Assembly: GCF_003254475.1 (NCBI RefSeq)
Contig: NZ_QFYQ01000001.1
Location: 124,001 to 188,000 of the forward strand
Source: Phenylobacterium soli
GTDB taxonomy: Bacteria; Pseudomonadota; Alphaproteobacteria; Caulobacterales; Caulobacteraceae
Direction: 5' to 3'
DNA length: 64,000 bases
The notes below the pieces were generated by a model that saw nothing but the letters and a program-made list of their open reading frames with translations, was not told where the DNA came from and did not search any database. The translations under genes and the position numbers were made by a program. This document shows positions 35,551 through 44,420 of the stretch, one piece after another; position 1 is the stretch's first letter; each line of letters opens with the position of its first letter.

Positions 35551-36972
35551 CTAGAGGGCCTTCAGGATCCCTTCGACCATCTTCTTGGCGTCGCCGAACA
35601 GCATCATGGTGTTGTCGCGGAAGAAGAGCTCGTTCTCGACCCCGGCGTAGCCCGAGCCCATGCCGCGCTTCACGAACAGCACGGTGCGGGCCTTCTCGAC
35701 GTCGAGGATGGGCATGCCGAAGATCGGCGAGGAGGGATCGGTCTTGGCCGCCGGGTTGGTGACGTCGTTGGCGCCGATGACGAAGGCGACGTCGGCGGTC
35801 GGGAACTCGGCGTTGATGTCCTCCAGCTCGAAGACCTCGTCGTAGGGGACGTTGGCCTCGGCGAGGAGGACGTTCATGTGGCCCGGCATGCGGCCGGCCA
35901 CGGGGTGGATGGCGTACTTCACCTCCACGCCCTCTTCCTTGAGCTTGTCGGCCATTTCGCGGAGGGCGTGCTGGGCCTGGGCGACGGCCATGCCGTAGCC
36001 GGGGACGATGATCACCTTGGAGGCGTTCTTCATGATGAAGGCCGCGTCGTCTGCCGAGCCCTGCTTGACGGGCCGCGTCTCGACCCGCCCGCCGCCGGCG
36101 CCCGCCGCCGCGTCGTCGGCGCCGAAGCCGCCGAGGATCACCGAGATGAAGCTGCGGTTCATCCCCTTGCACATGATGTAGCTGAGGATGGCGCCCGAGG
36201 AGCCGACCAGGGCGCCGGTGATGATCAGGGTGATGTTCTCGAGGGTGAAGCCGAGAGCCGCCGCCGCCCAGCCCGAATAGCTGTTCAGCATCGAGACCAC
36301 GACCGGCATGTCGGCGCCGCCGATCGGGATGATCAGGGTGACGCCGATCAGCAGGGAGAGGCCGAAGATCCCCCAGAAGGCCCACAGGGCCGAGCCGCCG
36401 CTCATCACCAGCACGACGATCAGGGCGACGATGCCCAGGCCGATGGCGATGTTCAGCAGGTGGCGGGCGGGCAGCAGGATCGGTGCGCCGCTCATGTTGC
36501 CGTTCAGCTTGGCGAAGGCGATCACCGAGCCGGTGAAGGTGACCGCGCCGATCGCGAGGCCGACGGAAAGCTCGATGAGCGACTTGAGCTGCACCGCCCC
36601 GTCAGGGCCGACGATGCCGTAGGCCGCCGGGGTGTGGATGGCGGCCACCGCCACCAGGCAGGCGGCCATGCCGACCAGGCTGTGGAAGGCGGCGACGAGC
36701 TGCGGCATGGAGGTCATGGCCACGCGGCGGGCGATGATCGCCCCGACCGTGCCGCCGATGGCCACGCCGACCCCGATGAGGCCGAGGGTGAGCACGTCCA
36801 GCACCCCCTGCCCCCAGAGGGTGGCGAGGGTCGTGGCCACGGCGATGGCCATGCCGATCATGCCGTTGCGGTTGCCGGTGCGGCTGGTTTCCGGGCTCGA
36901 CAGGCCGCGGAGCGCCAGGATGAAGAGGACGCCTGACGCGAGGTACAGGACGGCGGCGAGATTGGCGTTCAT
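35551..36972 (-). CDS. pntB: NAD(P) transhydrogenase subunit beta
   Basis: A 473-aa protein with about nine membrane helices (from NLAAVLYLASGVLFILALRG to ALVGSSGAILSYIMCKG), then a cytoplasmic NADP-binding domain III from about residue 285. This contains VIIVPGYGMAVAQAQHALREM, IHPVAGRMPGHMNVLLAEA and GANDVTNPAAKTDP, all family hallmarks. The complex passes hydride from NADH to NADP+ driven by proton entry. It is last in the pntAA-pntAB-pntB operon. Confidence 0.97.
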   Translation of the reverse strand: MNANLAAVLYLASGVLFILALRGLSSPETSRTGNRNGMIGMAIAVATTLATLWGQGVLDVLTLGLIGVGVAIGGTVGAIIARRVAMTSMPQLVAAFHSLVGMAACLVAVAAIHTPAAYGIVGPDGAVQLKSLIELSVGLAIGAVTFTGSVIAFAKLNGNMSGAPILLPARHLLNIAIGLGIVALIVVLVMSGGSALWAFWGIFGLSLLIGVTLIIPIGGADMPVVVSMLNSYSGWAAAALGFTLENITLIITGALVGSSGAILSYIMCKGMNRSFISVILGGFGADDAAAGAGGGRVETRPVKQGSADDAAFIMKNASKVIIVPGYGMAVAQAQHALREMADKLKEEGVEVKYAIHPVAGRMPGHMNVLLAEANVPYDEVFELEDINAEFPTADVAFVIGANDVTNPAAKTDPSSPIFGMPILDVEKARTVLFVKRGMGSGYAGVENELFFRDNTMMLFGDAKKMVEGILKAL

Positions 36973-36993
36973 GTAAGCCCCCCAGACCCCGCG

Positions 36994-37311
36994 CTACTTC
37001 TGCTTCTTCTTGTACATGGCGAGCATTCGCTGGGTGACCAGGAAGCCGCCGAAGATGTTGACCGCCGCGAAGCCGGCGGCGACCGCGCCGGCGCCTTTCG
37101 AGATGAGGACGTTGCGGGTCAGCTCGCCGCCGGCGCCGTGCGCCGCGGCGGCCAAGAGGGCGCCGACGATGATCACCGAGGAGATGGCGTTGGTGACGGC
37201 CATCAGCGGGGTGTGCAGGGCCGGCGTCACGCTCCAGACCACGTAGTAGCCGACGAAGATCGCCAGCACGAAGATGGCCAGGCGGAAGACGGTGGGATCG
37301 ACGGCGTCCAT
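36994..37311 (-). CDS. pntAB: NAD(P) transhydrogenase subunit alpha part 2
   Basis: A 105-aa membrane protein with three to four helices (FRLAIFVLAIFVGYYVVWSV, HTPLMAVTNAISSVIIVGALL, VAAGFAAVNIFGGFLVTQRML). It matches the membrane part that in Escherichia coli is fused to PntA; splitting into separate alpha-1 and alpha-2 proteins is usual in alphaproteobacteria. HTPLMAVTNAISS is the conserved core. It lies 21 bp before pntB and 14 bp after pntAA. Confidence 0.95.
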   Translation of the reverse strand: MDAVDPTVFRLAIFVLAIFVGYYVVWSVTPALHTPLMAVTNAISSVIIVGALLAAAAHGAGGELTRNVLISKGAGAVAAGFAAVNIFGGFLVTQRMLAMYKKKQK

Positions 37312-37325
37312 GTGCTGCCTCGCGC

Positions 37326-38459
37326 TCAGGCCTTCAGGGCGGGATGGGTGATCGCGCCGGCCTGGGTGACCAGGGCGGCCTTGAGGATCTCGTCCTCGTA
37401 GTCGGGGGCGAACTTGCCCTCCTTGTCGAGGAACAGGCCCGCGAAGGCGAACAGGTTGCGGGCGTAGAGCGCCGAGGCGTCCGCGGCGATGCGGCCCGGC
37501 AGGTTGGGGATGCCGAGGATCTTCACGCCGTTCTTGGTCACCGCGACCTCGCCCAGCTTGGCGCCTTCGACGTTGCCGCCCTGTTCGACGGCGAGGTCGA
37601 CGATCACCGAGCCCGGCTTCATCGAGGCGACCTGGGCGGCGCTGACCAGCCTGGGCGCGGGGCGACCGGGGATCAGGGCCGTGGTGATGACGATGTCCTG
37701 CTTGGCGATGTGCCCGGAGACCAGTTCGGCCTGCTTGGCCTGGTACGCCGCGGACATTTCCTTGGCGTAGCCGGCGGCGGTCTCGGCGGCCTTGAACTCC
37801 TCGTCTTCGACGGCGACGAACTTGGCCCCGAGGCTCTCGACCTGTTCCTTGGTGGCCGGGCGCACGTCGGTGGCGGTGACCACCGCGCCGAGGCGGCGGG
37901 CGGTGGCGATGGCCTGCAGGCCGGCGACGCCGACGCCCATGACGAACACCTTGGCCGCGGCGACGGTGCCGGCGGCGGTCATCATCATCGGCATGGCCTT
38001 GCCGTAGGCCTCGGCGGCCTCGATCACCGCGCGGTAGCCCGCGAGGTTGGCCTGGCTGGACAGGGCGTCCATCACCTGGGCGCGGGTGATCCGCGGCACG
38101 AACTCCATGGCGAAGGCGGTCGCACCCTTCTTGGCGAGGGCGTCGAGGCTGGCCTTGTCCTGGTGTGGATTGAGCAGGGCGACAACGATGGCGCCCGACT
38201 TCAGGGCGGCGATCTCGTCAGCCTCGGGGGCGCGCACCTTGAACAGGATGTCGGCCGCGCCGACCGCGTCCTTGGCGGTCTTGGCGATGGTCGCGCCGGC
38301 CGCCTTGTAGTCGTCGTCGAGATAGGAAGCGGCAAGGCCGGCGTCGGCCTCGACGGTCACGGAGAAGCCGGCTGCGATGAGCTTCTTCACCGTCTCGGGG
38401 ACCGCGGCGACGCGGGTCTCGCCTGCGCGGCGCTCCTTGGTGACGGCGATAGAAGCCAT
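37326..38459 (-). CDS. pntAA: NAD(P) transhydrogenase subunit alpha part 1
   Basis: About 377 aa from the ATG at 38459. It is the soluble NAD-binding domain I, related to alanine dehydrogenase: IAVTKERRAGETRVAAVPETV at the start, the dinucleotide motif VFVMGVGVAGLQAIATARRLGA and TDVRPATKEQVESLGAKFV. The mobile-loop region is VITTALIPGRPAPRLVS. It heads the pnt operon. A palindrome lies about 90 bp upstream. Confidence 0.96.
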   Translation of the reverse strand: MASIAVTKERRAGETRVAAVPETVKKLIAAGFSVTVEADAGLAASYLDDDYKAAGATIAKTAKDAVGAADILFKVRAPEADEIAALKSGAIVVALLNPHQDKASLDALAKKGATAFAMEFVPRITRAQVMDALSSQANLAGYRAVIEAAEAYGKAMPMMMTAAGTVAAAKVFVMGVGVAGLQAIATARRLGAVVTATDVRPATKEQVESLGAKFVAVEDEEFKAAETAAGYAKEMSAAYQAKQAELVSGHIAKQDIVITTALIPGRPAPRLVSAAQVASMKPGSVIVDLAVEQGGNVEGAKLGEVAVTKNGVKILGIPNLPGRIAADASALYARNLFAFAGLFLDKEGKFAPDYEDEILKAALVTQAGAITHPALKA

Positions 38460-38549
38460 GCCCTCGAATCCCCCCGTCAGGCTGACGTCGAGCCGGACCA
38501 TAGGGGGCTCCGTCACCCTCTGTCCAGATAACGCCGAGCCGATTTCGAA

Positions 38550-38559
38550 CAAACGTTTG
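38550..38559. promoter_or_regulatory. candidate operator, palindrome CAAACGTTTG
   Basis: A perfect 10-bp palindrome within the 142-bp gap upstream of pntAA. It resembles the CAAACA/TGTTTG palindrome at 3083. Whether the same regulator reads both is speculative. Confidence 0.3.
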
Positions 38560-38601
38560 AAGTCGCCCGCCGACCTTCGACGGCGGGCGCTCGCGGAGCC
38601 T

Positions 38602-38847
38602 TTAGTGGGCGGCCGCGGCCTCCGGCTTGTCGCGCAGAAGGAAGACGCCGAGGCCCACCACGACCGCGGTGGCGATCGCCGCGCCGAGGAAGCCCGCGGG
38701 CGTGCAGAACCACAGGGTGAGGAACAGCAGCAGGGCGCCGACGAACAGCGAGCCCCACTTGGTCAGGGCGTTGAACAGCTCGAAGGTGGAGACCTGCTCG
38801 GCGATGTCCATATCGCCGCGGTGGTAGTCGGAAGCCGCTCCGGCCAT
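38602..38847 (-). CDS. aa3-type cytochrome c oxidase subunit IV
   Basis: An 81-aa protein. DYHRGDMDIAEQVSTFELFNALTKWG is the signature of the small bacterial aa3 oxidase subunit IV, followed by two hydrophobic segments (LFVGALLLFLTLWFC and GAAIATAVVVGLGVFLL). This subunit is an accessory part of the terminal oxidase. It commonly lies next to the pnt genes in alphaproteobacteria while the catalytic subunits are elsewhere, as appears to be the case here. Confidence 0.9.
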   Translation of the reverse strand: MAGAASDYHRGDMDIAEQVSTFELFNALTKWGSLFVGALLLFLTLWFCTPAGFLGAAIATAVVVGLGVFLLRDKPEAAAAH

Positions 38848-38930
38848 GAACGCTCTCTCTGGTTTCGTGCGCAGAAGAAATTCGGTGGGGCGTGCCTACA
38901 CGAGACCACGCCCCTGCTCAAGAACACCGC

Positions 38931-39989
38931 TCAGTGAGGCCATGCGGCCAATAGCGCGCGCAGCGCCGCGACCAGCGCCAGCGGCTGGTCGATCATCACG
39001 TGGTGGTGGGAATCCGGGATCTCGATTTCCAGCACGTCGTCCGGCAGGGGCGAGGGCGCGCCCGCCTTGCGGTGCTCGATGATCCGGCTGTTGGCGCCAT
39101 AGATGTGGGCCAGCGGAACCTCGACCTTCACCTTGCCTGCGCCGCCGTTGGAGAACTCCATCCCCGAGCGGGTGAGCTTGTTCCACATCTCCGGATCGAA
39201 CCGCCAGGTCCAGCCCTCGCCCGAGCCGTCGGGAAGCGGGGCGCGCTTCAGCGAGCGGCGGGCGATGAAGTCGGCGATGAACGGATTGCCGGCCGGCTGC
39301 GGCGGCATCAGGCGGAAGCGGGCGAGCGCCGCCTCCAGGGTCGGATAGACCCGGCTCGGCCGGTCGACCGTCGGGATGTTGCGGACCATCTCGGCCTGGC
39401 GCTTGCGGCGCTCGAGCTCCTCGGGCGGCGGGCCGCCGAAGCCGGTGTCGACCAGGATCGCGGCGTGCATCCGCTCGGGGAAGCGCGAGGCTGCGTAGAA
39501 CACCTGGCCGCCGCCGAACGAGTGGCCGATGTAGATCGGCTTGCGGCCGCCGGCGTAGAGCCCGGTGGCCTGGGCCACGGCCTCGGCGTCGTCCGCGAAG
39601 TCGCCGAAGGCGTACTTCTCGCGCCAGTCGGAAGCGCCCATGCCGGCCAGGGACATGGAGGTGACGCGATAGTCGTCGGCGAAGTAGGGGGCGATGAAGC
39701 TCCACCAGTCGGCGTGGGCCGAGTTGCCGTGCACCAGCAGCAGGCCGGGCTTGCCGACCTCGCCCCAGCTCAGGACCTCGAGCTTCGAGCCGAGGCTCTC
39801 CACGAAGCCGCGCTCCGGCTCGATGGCGACGGCGTCCTTGAACCACTTCGGCGTCGGCGGCTCGGCGCCCTTGTAGATAGCGAGCGGCGCCTGGACCTCG
39901 GGCGGCAGCTCGCCGGGCTCGAGATGGGTGGGCCGGTCGTCGTAGGCCTCCCGGGGCGCCTCGGTCTCAATACGGGCTTCGTCAGCCAT
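38931..39989 (-). CDS. alpha/beta hydrolase
   Basis: About 352 aa from the ATG at 39989 (MADEARIETEAPREAY). The first 70 residues are a polar extension. The hydrolase core has LLLVHGNSAHADWW, SMSLAGMGASDWR, the nucleophile elbow GHSFGGGQV and probable catalytic His in IPDSHHHVMIDQP. Relatives are annotated as general esterases or lipases. It has no signal peptide. Upstream lies an AACG/CGTT element at 40040. Substrate unknown. Confidence 0.87.
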   Translation of the reverse strand: MADEARIETEAPREAYDDRPTHLEPGELPPEVQAPLAIYKGAEPPTPKWFKDAVAIEPERGFVESLGSKLEVLSWGEVGKPGLLLVHGNSAHADWWSFIAPYFADDYRVTSMSLAGMGASDWREKYAFGDFADDAEAVAQATGLYAGGRKPIYIGHSFGGGQVFYAASRFPERMHAAILVDTGFGGPPPEELERRKRQAEMVRNIPTVDRPSRVYPTLEAALARFRLMPPQPAGNPFIADFIARRSLKRAPLPDGSGEGWTWRFDPEMWNKLTRSGMEFSNGGAGKVKVEVPLAHIYGANSRIIEHRKAGAPSPLPDDVLEIEIPDSHHHVMIDQPLALVAALRALLAAWPH

Positions 39990-40039
39990 CCGAACCAATC
40001 CTGGAAATATCGTCAGCGCTTGAAATCGACGACGTGACT

Positions 40040-40049
40040 AACGGTCGTT
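40040..40049. promoter_or_regulatory. candidate operator AACG-GT-CGTT
   Basis: Arms AACG and CGTT around GT, within the context ACTAACGGTCGTTTGA, lie about 50 bp upstream of the minus-strand hydrolase. TetR-type operators often have this core. No TetR gene is adjacent, so confidence is low. Confidence 0.25.
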
Positions 40050-40206
40050 TGAAAAATGGCAAGGCGTAAGGCGCCGCGGCGGCCTACGGCAGAGCTTAAG
40101 GTTAACTATACGAATCGCGCCTTAGGCAGGGTGAAAGCCACGGGTTTGGGGCTCGCGCGGACGACGTCGCGGCGACCAGCGGCGGCGACCAGACGGGAGA
40201 CGCGAG

Positions 40207-41706
40207 ATGTCGAGAGAGACGCTCGGGGCCGACGACAGGTTCGCAGCCGCCATCAAGGCGCTGCTGGCCCGCAACCCCAATCCCTTCTTCGTCCAGGTCG
40301 GCGGTTACGACGGGGTCAGCTTCGATCCGCTGCGGCCGCATGTGGTGGCCAGCAACCTTTCGGGCGTCATCGTCGAGCCGGTGCCCGGCTATTTCGCCAA
40401 GCTGCAGGCGCTCTACGCGGGCTCCGACCGGGTGACGCCGATCAACTGCGCCATCTCCGAGGAGGACGGCGAGCGGGTGATCTGGCGCTTCAAGCCCGAG
40501 GCGGTGGAGAGCGGCATGCTGCCGCCGCACTTCGGGGGCATCTCGTCGTTCCTGATGGAGGACCTGCTGGCCGAGACCGGCGTGCTGGGGCGCTCCAGCC
40601 CGAACGCCGAGACGACCGCCATCCTGCGCACCCTGGTCGAGCCGGTGCCGGTGCAGAGCCGGACCATGACGAGCCTCCTGGCCGAACTCGGCGTCGAGCG
40701 GGTGGACATCCTGCAGGTCGACACCGAGGGCTACGACTACCGGATCCTGCAGCTGTTCGACTTCGCGCGCTTCCGGCCGGCCGTCGTGCACTACGAGCAC
40801 CAGCACCTGCAGCCGCCGGACCGGGCGGCCGCCGAGCAACTGCTGCGCAGCCATGGCTACAGCCTGAGCTTCGATTCCTACGACACCCTGGCGGTTCTGG
40901 AGGAGAGCGGCGCCGCCACCCAGCCACTGCGCGCCCTGGCCGGGCGGATGCAGGCGGGCGGGCTCCACGCCGAGGCGATCACCGTCCTCGAGCACCTGGT
41001 GAGCCTGGGTCCCGATCCGGAAGCGCTGCTGGCGCTGGCCCAGTCGCTGGCCGCCTCGGGCCGGATGCTCGACGCCCTCGCCCGGCTCGGCGAGCTTCAG
41101 CAGCTCGGCGGGCCGACGGCGCAGGCCGCCGCCGGGTTCCAGGCGATCACCGCCGCCGCCGCCGAGATGTTCAACGAGCGGCTGCGCGCCAACGACGTGG
41201 CCACGGCCGAGCTCTACGTCGCCGCCCTCGTCGCCCTGGTCCCCGGCCAGCCGGAACTGCTCGGCGCGGCCCTGTCCTGCAACCTGGTGCTCGGCCGCGA
41301 GGACGCCGCCGCCCGCTACGCCCAGGACCTCCTGGCGCTGAACCCCGGCGACCTGCGCGCCCGCGAAGTGCTGGCCGAGGTGGCGGGCCGCCGCGGCGAG
41401 GCCGCCGCCGCGATGAGCCACCGCATCGTGCTGGCGGTCAGCCCCGACACGCCGCTGGAGCCGCAGGAGCGGCTGCGGCGCATCCACGAGCTGGCCGGCG
41501 AGATCCTCGGCGCGCCGATGACCGAGCACAGCCTCGACCAGCTGCACGTGCTGCTGGCCGCCAGCCGTCATCTCCAGGCCCCCGCCGCCTCCCCCGCCGA
41601 CTGGGCGCGCATCTTCCAGGTGTCGGCGCCCGGCATGGAGCCGGCCAACCAGGCCGAGCCGCCCCAAGCCCCTCCGGCCAAGAAGGCCCGCGCCCGCACG
41701 CGTTAG
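40207..41706 (+). CDS. FkbM family methyltransferase with TPR-like C-terminus
   Basis: A 499-aa protein. Residues about 25-215 match the FkbM methyltransferase pattern: FFVQVGGYDGVSFDPL for SAM binding, GVIVEPVPGYFAKLQ, and ERVDILQVDTEGYDYRILQL with the conserved D-x-E-G-x-D. Residues about 230-430 are helical repeats of TPR type (AEAITVLEHLVSLGPDPEALL, GREDAAARYAQDLLALNPGD). The tail is Pro/Lys/Arg-rich. FkbM enzymes O-methylate sugars or polyketides. The repeat domain suggests recruitment to a protein or glycan complex. Acceptor unknown. Confidence 0.88.
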   Translation: MSRETLGADDRFAAAIKALLARNPNPFFVQVGGYDGVSFDPLRPHVVASNLSGVIVEPVPGYFAKLQALYAGSDRVTPINCAISEEDGERVIWRFKPEAVESGMLPPHFGGISSFLMEDLLAETGVLGRSSPNAETTAILRTLVEPVPVQSRTMTSLLAELGVERVDILQVDTEGYDYRILQLFDFARFRPAVVHYEHQHLQPPDRAAAEQLLRSHGYSLSFDSYDTLAVLEESGAATQPLRALAGRMQAGGLHAEAITVLEHLVSLGPDPEALLALAQSLAASGRMLDALARLGELQQLGGPTAQAAAGFQAITAAAAEMFNERLRANDVATAELYVAALVALVPGQPELLGAALSCNLVLGREDAAARYAQDLLALNPGDLRAREVLAEVAGRRGEAAAAMSHRIVLAVSPDTPLEPQERLRRIHELAGEILGAPMTEHSLDQLHVLLAASRHLQAPAASPADWARIFQVSAPGMEPANQAEPPQAPPAKKARARTR

Positions 41707-41709
41707 GCG

Positions 41710-42132
41710 TCAGATCTTCTCGGTCGCCAGGAGGATCGAGGTCTCGGTCGAGGCGATGCCGTCGATCGTGCGGATCTGATCGAGCGTACGGCTGAACTCG
41801 GCGAGGGTGGCGGTGTCGAGCTCGGCCACCAGGTCCCAGCGACCGTTGGTGGTGTGGATCGCCGCCACTTCGGGCAGGCCGCGCAGAGCGCGGACGACGG
41901 ATCGCGAGCGCTCGCCCTCGATGGCGATGGTCATGATCGCCCGCACGCGGTTGGGTTCGAGCCCCCGGCCGGTGCGCACGGTGAAGCCTTGGATGACACC
42001 CTCAGCCTGAAGCCGGGCGATGCGGTTCTGCACCGTACCGCGCGAGACCTTGAGGGCCTTGGCCAGGGCGGCGGCCGACTCGCGCGCGTCGGCGCGCAGG
42101 AGGCCCAGGAGCTTGTGGTCGAGGTCGTCCAT
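41710..42132 (-). CDS. Lrp/AsnC family transcriptional regulator
   Basis: A 140-aa protein with the two standard parts: an N-terminal helix-turn-helix (LDHKLLGLLRADARESAAALAKALKVSRGTVQNRIARLQAEGVI) and a C-terminal RAM domain (IMTIAIEGERSRSVVRALRGLPEVAAIHTTNGRWDLVAELD) that binds amino acids and forms the oligomer. It is divergent from the amidinotransferase-like gene and rocD, and directly repeated elements lie in the 124-bp gap, so it very likely controls those two genes in response to an amino acid such as arginine or ornithine. Confidence 0.94.
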   Translation of the reverse strand: MDDLDHKLLGLLRADARESAAALAKALKVSRGTVQNRIARLQAEGVIQGFTVRTGRGLEPNRVRAIMTIAIEGERSRSVVRALRGLPEVAAIHTTNGRWDLVAELDTATLAEFSRTLDQIRTIDGIASTETSILLATEKI

Positions 42133-42149
42133 CGGATCGCCAATCCTGC

Positions 42150-42178
42150 CTGACGAAACGCCAGTTATGCTGACGAAA
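42150..42178. promoter_or_regulatory. candidate Lrp operator, two CTGACGAAA repeats 20 bp apart
   Basis: CTGACGAAA occurs at 42150-42158 and exactly again at 42170-42178, i.e. two helical turns apart on the same face. They lie just upstream of the Lrp-type gene and 79 bp before the arginine-catabolism pair. Direct, helically phased repeats suit an oligomeric Lrp protein; binding is inferred. Confidence 0.5.
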
Positions 42179-42256
42179 TCTAGCAGCTTGCCGGCTTTTC
42201 GCTAGCGCCGCCGCGCGAGACCCTATGGCCCAGTTCGTTTCCATGGGGAGCCAGGC

Positions 42257-43138
42257 ATGACCGAGCGGCCGCTCTATCTGATGACCGATCCGGGATGTTT
42301 CGACGTCTGCTACCAGATCAATCCCTGGATGAAGCCGGACGCCTGGAAGGCCGATCCGAGCGCCTGCCTGACCGCCGCCAAGACCGCCTCGGGCGAGCTG
42401 AAGCAGGCGCTGCAGGGACTTGGCGCGCAGGTGGAGACCATCGGCGCGGTCCAGGGCCTGCCGGACCTCGTCTTCCCGGCCAACGCCGCCATCGTGCTGG
42501 ACGGCCGCGCCCTGCCGGCACGCTTCCGCTACCCCGAGCGCCAGGGCGAGGAGGCGATCTTCCGCGAGGTGTTCTGCCGCCTGAAGACCCGCGGCCTGAT
42601 CGACGAGATCGTCGACCTGCCCGAGGGCGTCTTCCAGGAGGGCGCGGGCGACGCGATCTGGGACGCCGACCGCAGCTTCTTCTGGGCCGGCCATGGCCCG
42701 CGCTCCAGCCGGGCCTCGCTGTCGGTGATCCACAAGGTCTTCGGTCAGGAGGTGGTCGGCCTCGAGCTCGCCTCGGACCGCTACTACCACCTCGACACCT
42801 GCTTCTGCCCGCTGGCCGGCGGCAAGGTGCTCTACTACCCGGCGGCCTTCACCGCCGACGCCCTGGCGACCATCCGCGCTCGCGTGCCGGAGCACCTGCG
42901 CATCGAGGCCTCGGACGAGGAGGCGCAGGCCTTCTGCGTCAACGCCGTCAACCTCGGCCAGCGCATCGTCATGGCCCGCGCGCCGGACAGCCTGAAGGCC
43001 AAGCTGGCCGGCGCCGGCTACAGCCTGACCGAGGTCGACCTCTCGCCCTTCATCCTGTCCGGCGGCGCCGCCTACTGCATGACCCTGCGCCTCGACCGGA
43101 AGAGCCGTCCCGAACGGGCCATCCTCGCCGCGGAGTGA
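42257..43138 (+). CDS. dimethylarginine dimethylaminohydrolase-like protein, possible arginine dihydrolase
   Basis: A 293-aa enzyme of the guanidine-modifying (amidinotransferase/deiminase) fold. Active-site features: [13 protein letters not shown] with the substrate-binding Asp, [10 protein letters not shown], the catalytic His in [11 protein letters not shown] and the nucleophilic Cys in [11 protein letters not shown]. The early INPWM (Asn22) is a motif I associate with arginine dihydrolases that release ornithine and ammonia; this needs an alignment. Followed by rocD after 20 bp, it would feed ornithine to it. The alternative is a dimethylargininase giving citrulline. Confidence 0.85.
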   Translation: MTERPLYLMTDPGCFDVCYQINPWMKPDAWKADPSACLTAAKTASGELKQALQGLGAQVETIGAVQGLPDLVFPANAAIVLDGRALPARFRYPERQGEEAIFREVFCRLKTRGLIDEIVDLPEGVFQEGAGDAIWDADRSFFWAGHGPRSSRASLSVIHKVFGQEVVGLELASDRYYHLDTCFCPLAGGKVLYYPAAFTADALATIRARVPEHLRIEASDEEAQAFCVNAVNLGQRIVMARAPDSLKAKLAGAGYSLTEVDLSPFILSGGAAYCMTLRLDRKSRPERAILAAE

Positions 43139-43158
43139 TCCTCCAGAAGGAATTCGCC

Positions 43159-44376
<1,218 letters not shown>

Positions 44377-44382
44377 GGCTGC

Positions 44383-44413
44383 GCCTCTCCCCAAGCCAAG
44401 CTTGGGGAGAGGC
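44383..44413. terminator. 13-bp inverted repeat between converging genes
   Basis: GCCTCTCCCCAAG (44383-44395) pairs perfectly with CTTGGGGAGAGGC (44401-44413) around a 5-nt loop. It separates rocD from the opposing PQQ dehydrogenase. There is no T run on either side, so it may be a bidirectional Rho-independent-like terminator of reduced efficiency or just an mRNA-stabilising hairpin. Confidence 0.6.
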
Positions 44414-44420
44414 GAGAGGC

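Noticed and set aside
40097-40112. TTAAGGTTAAC before the FkbM gene as a CtrA site
   Set aside because: The half-site spacing is two bases instead of seven; at most an isolated half-site.
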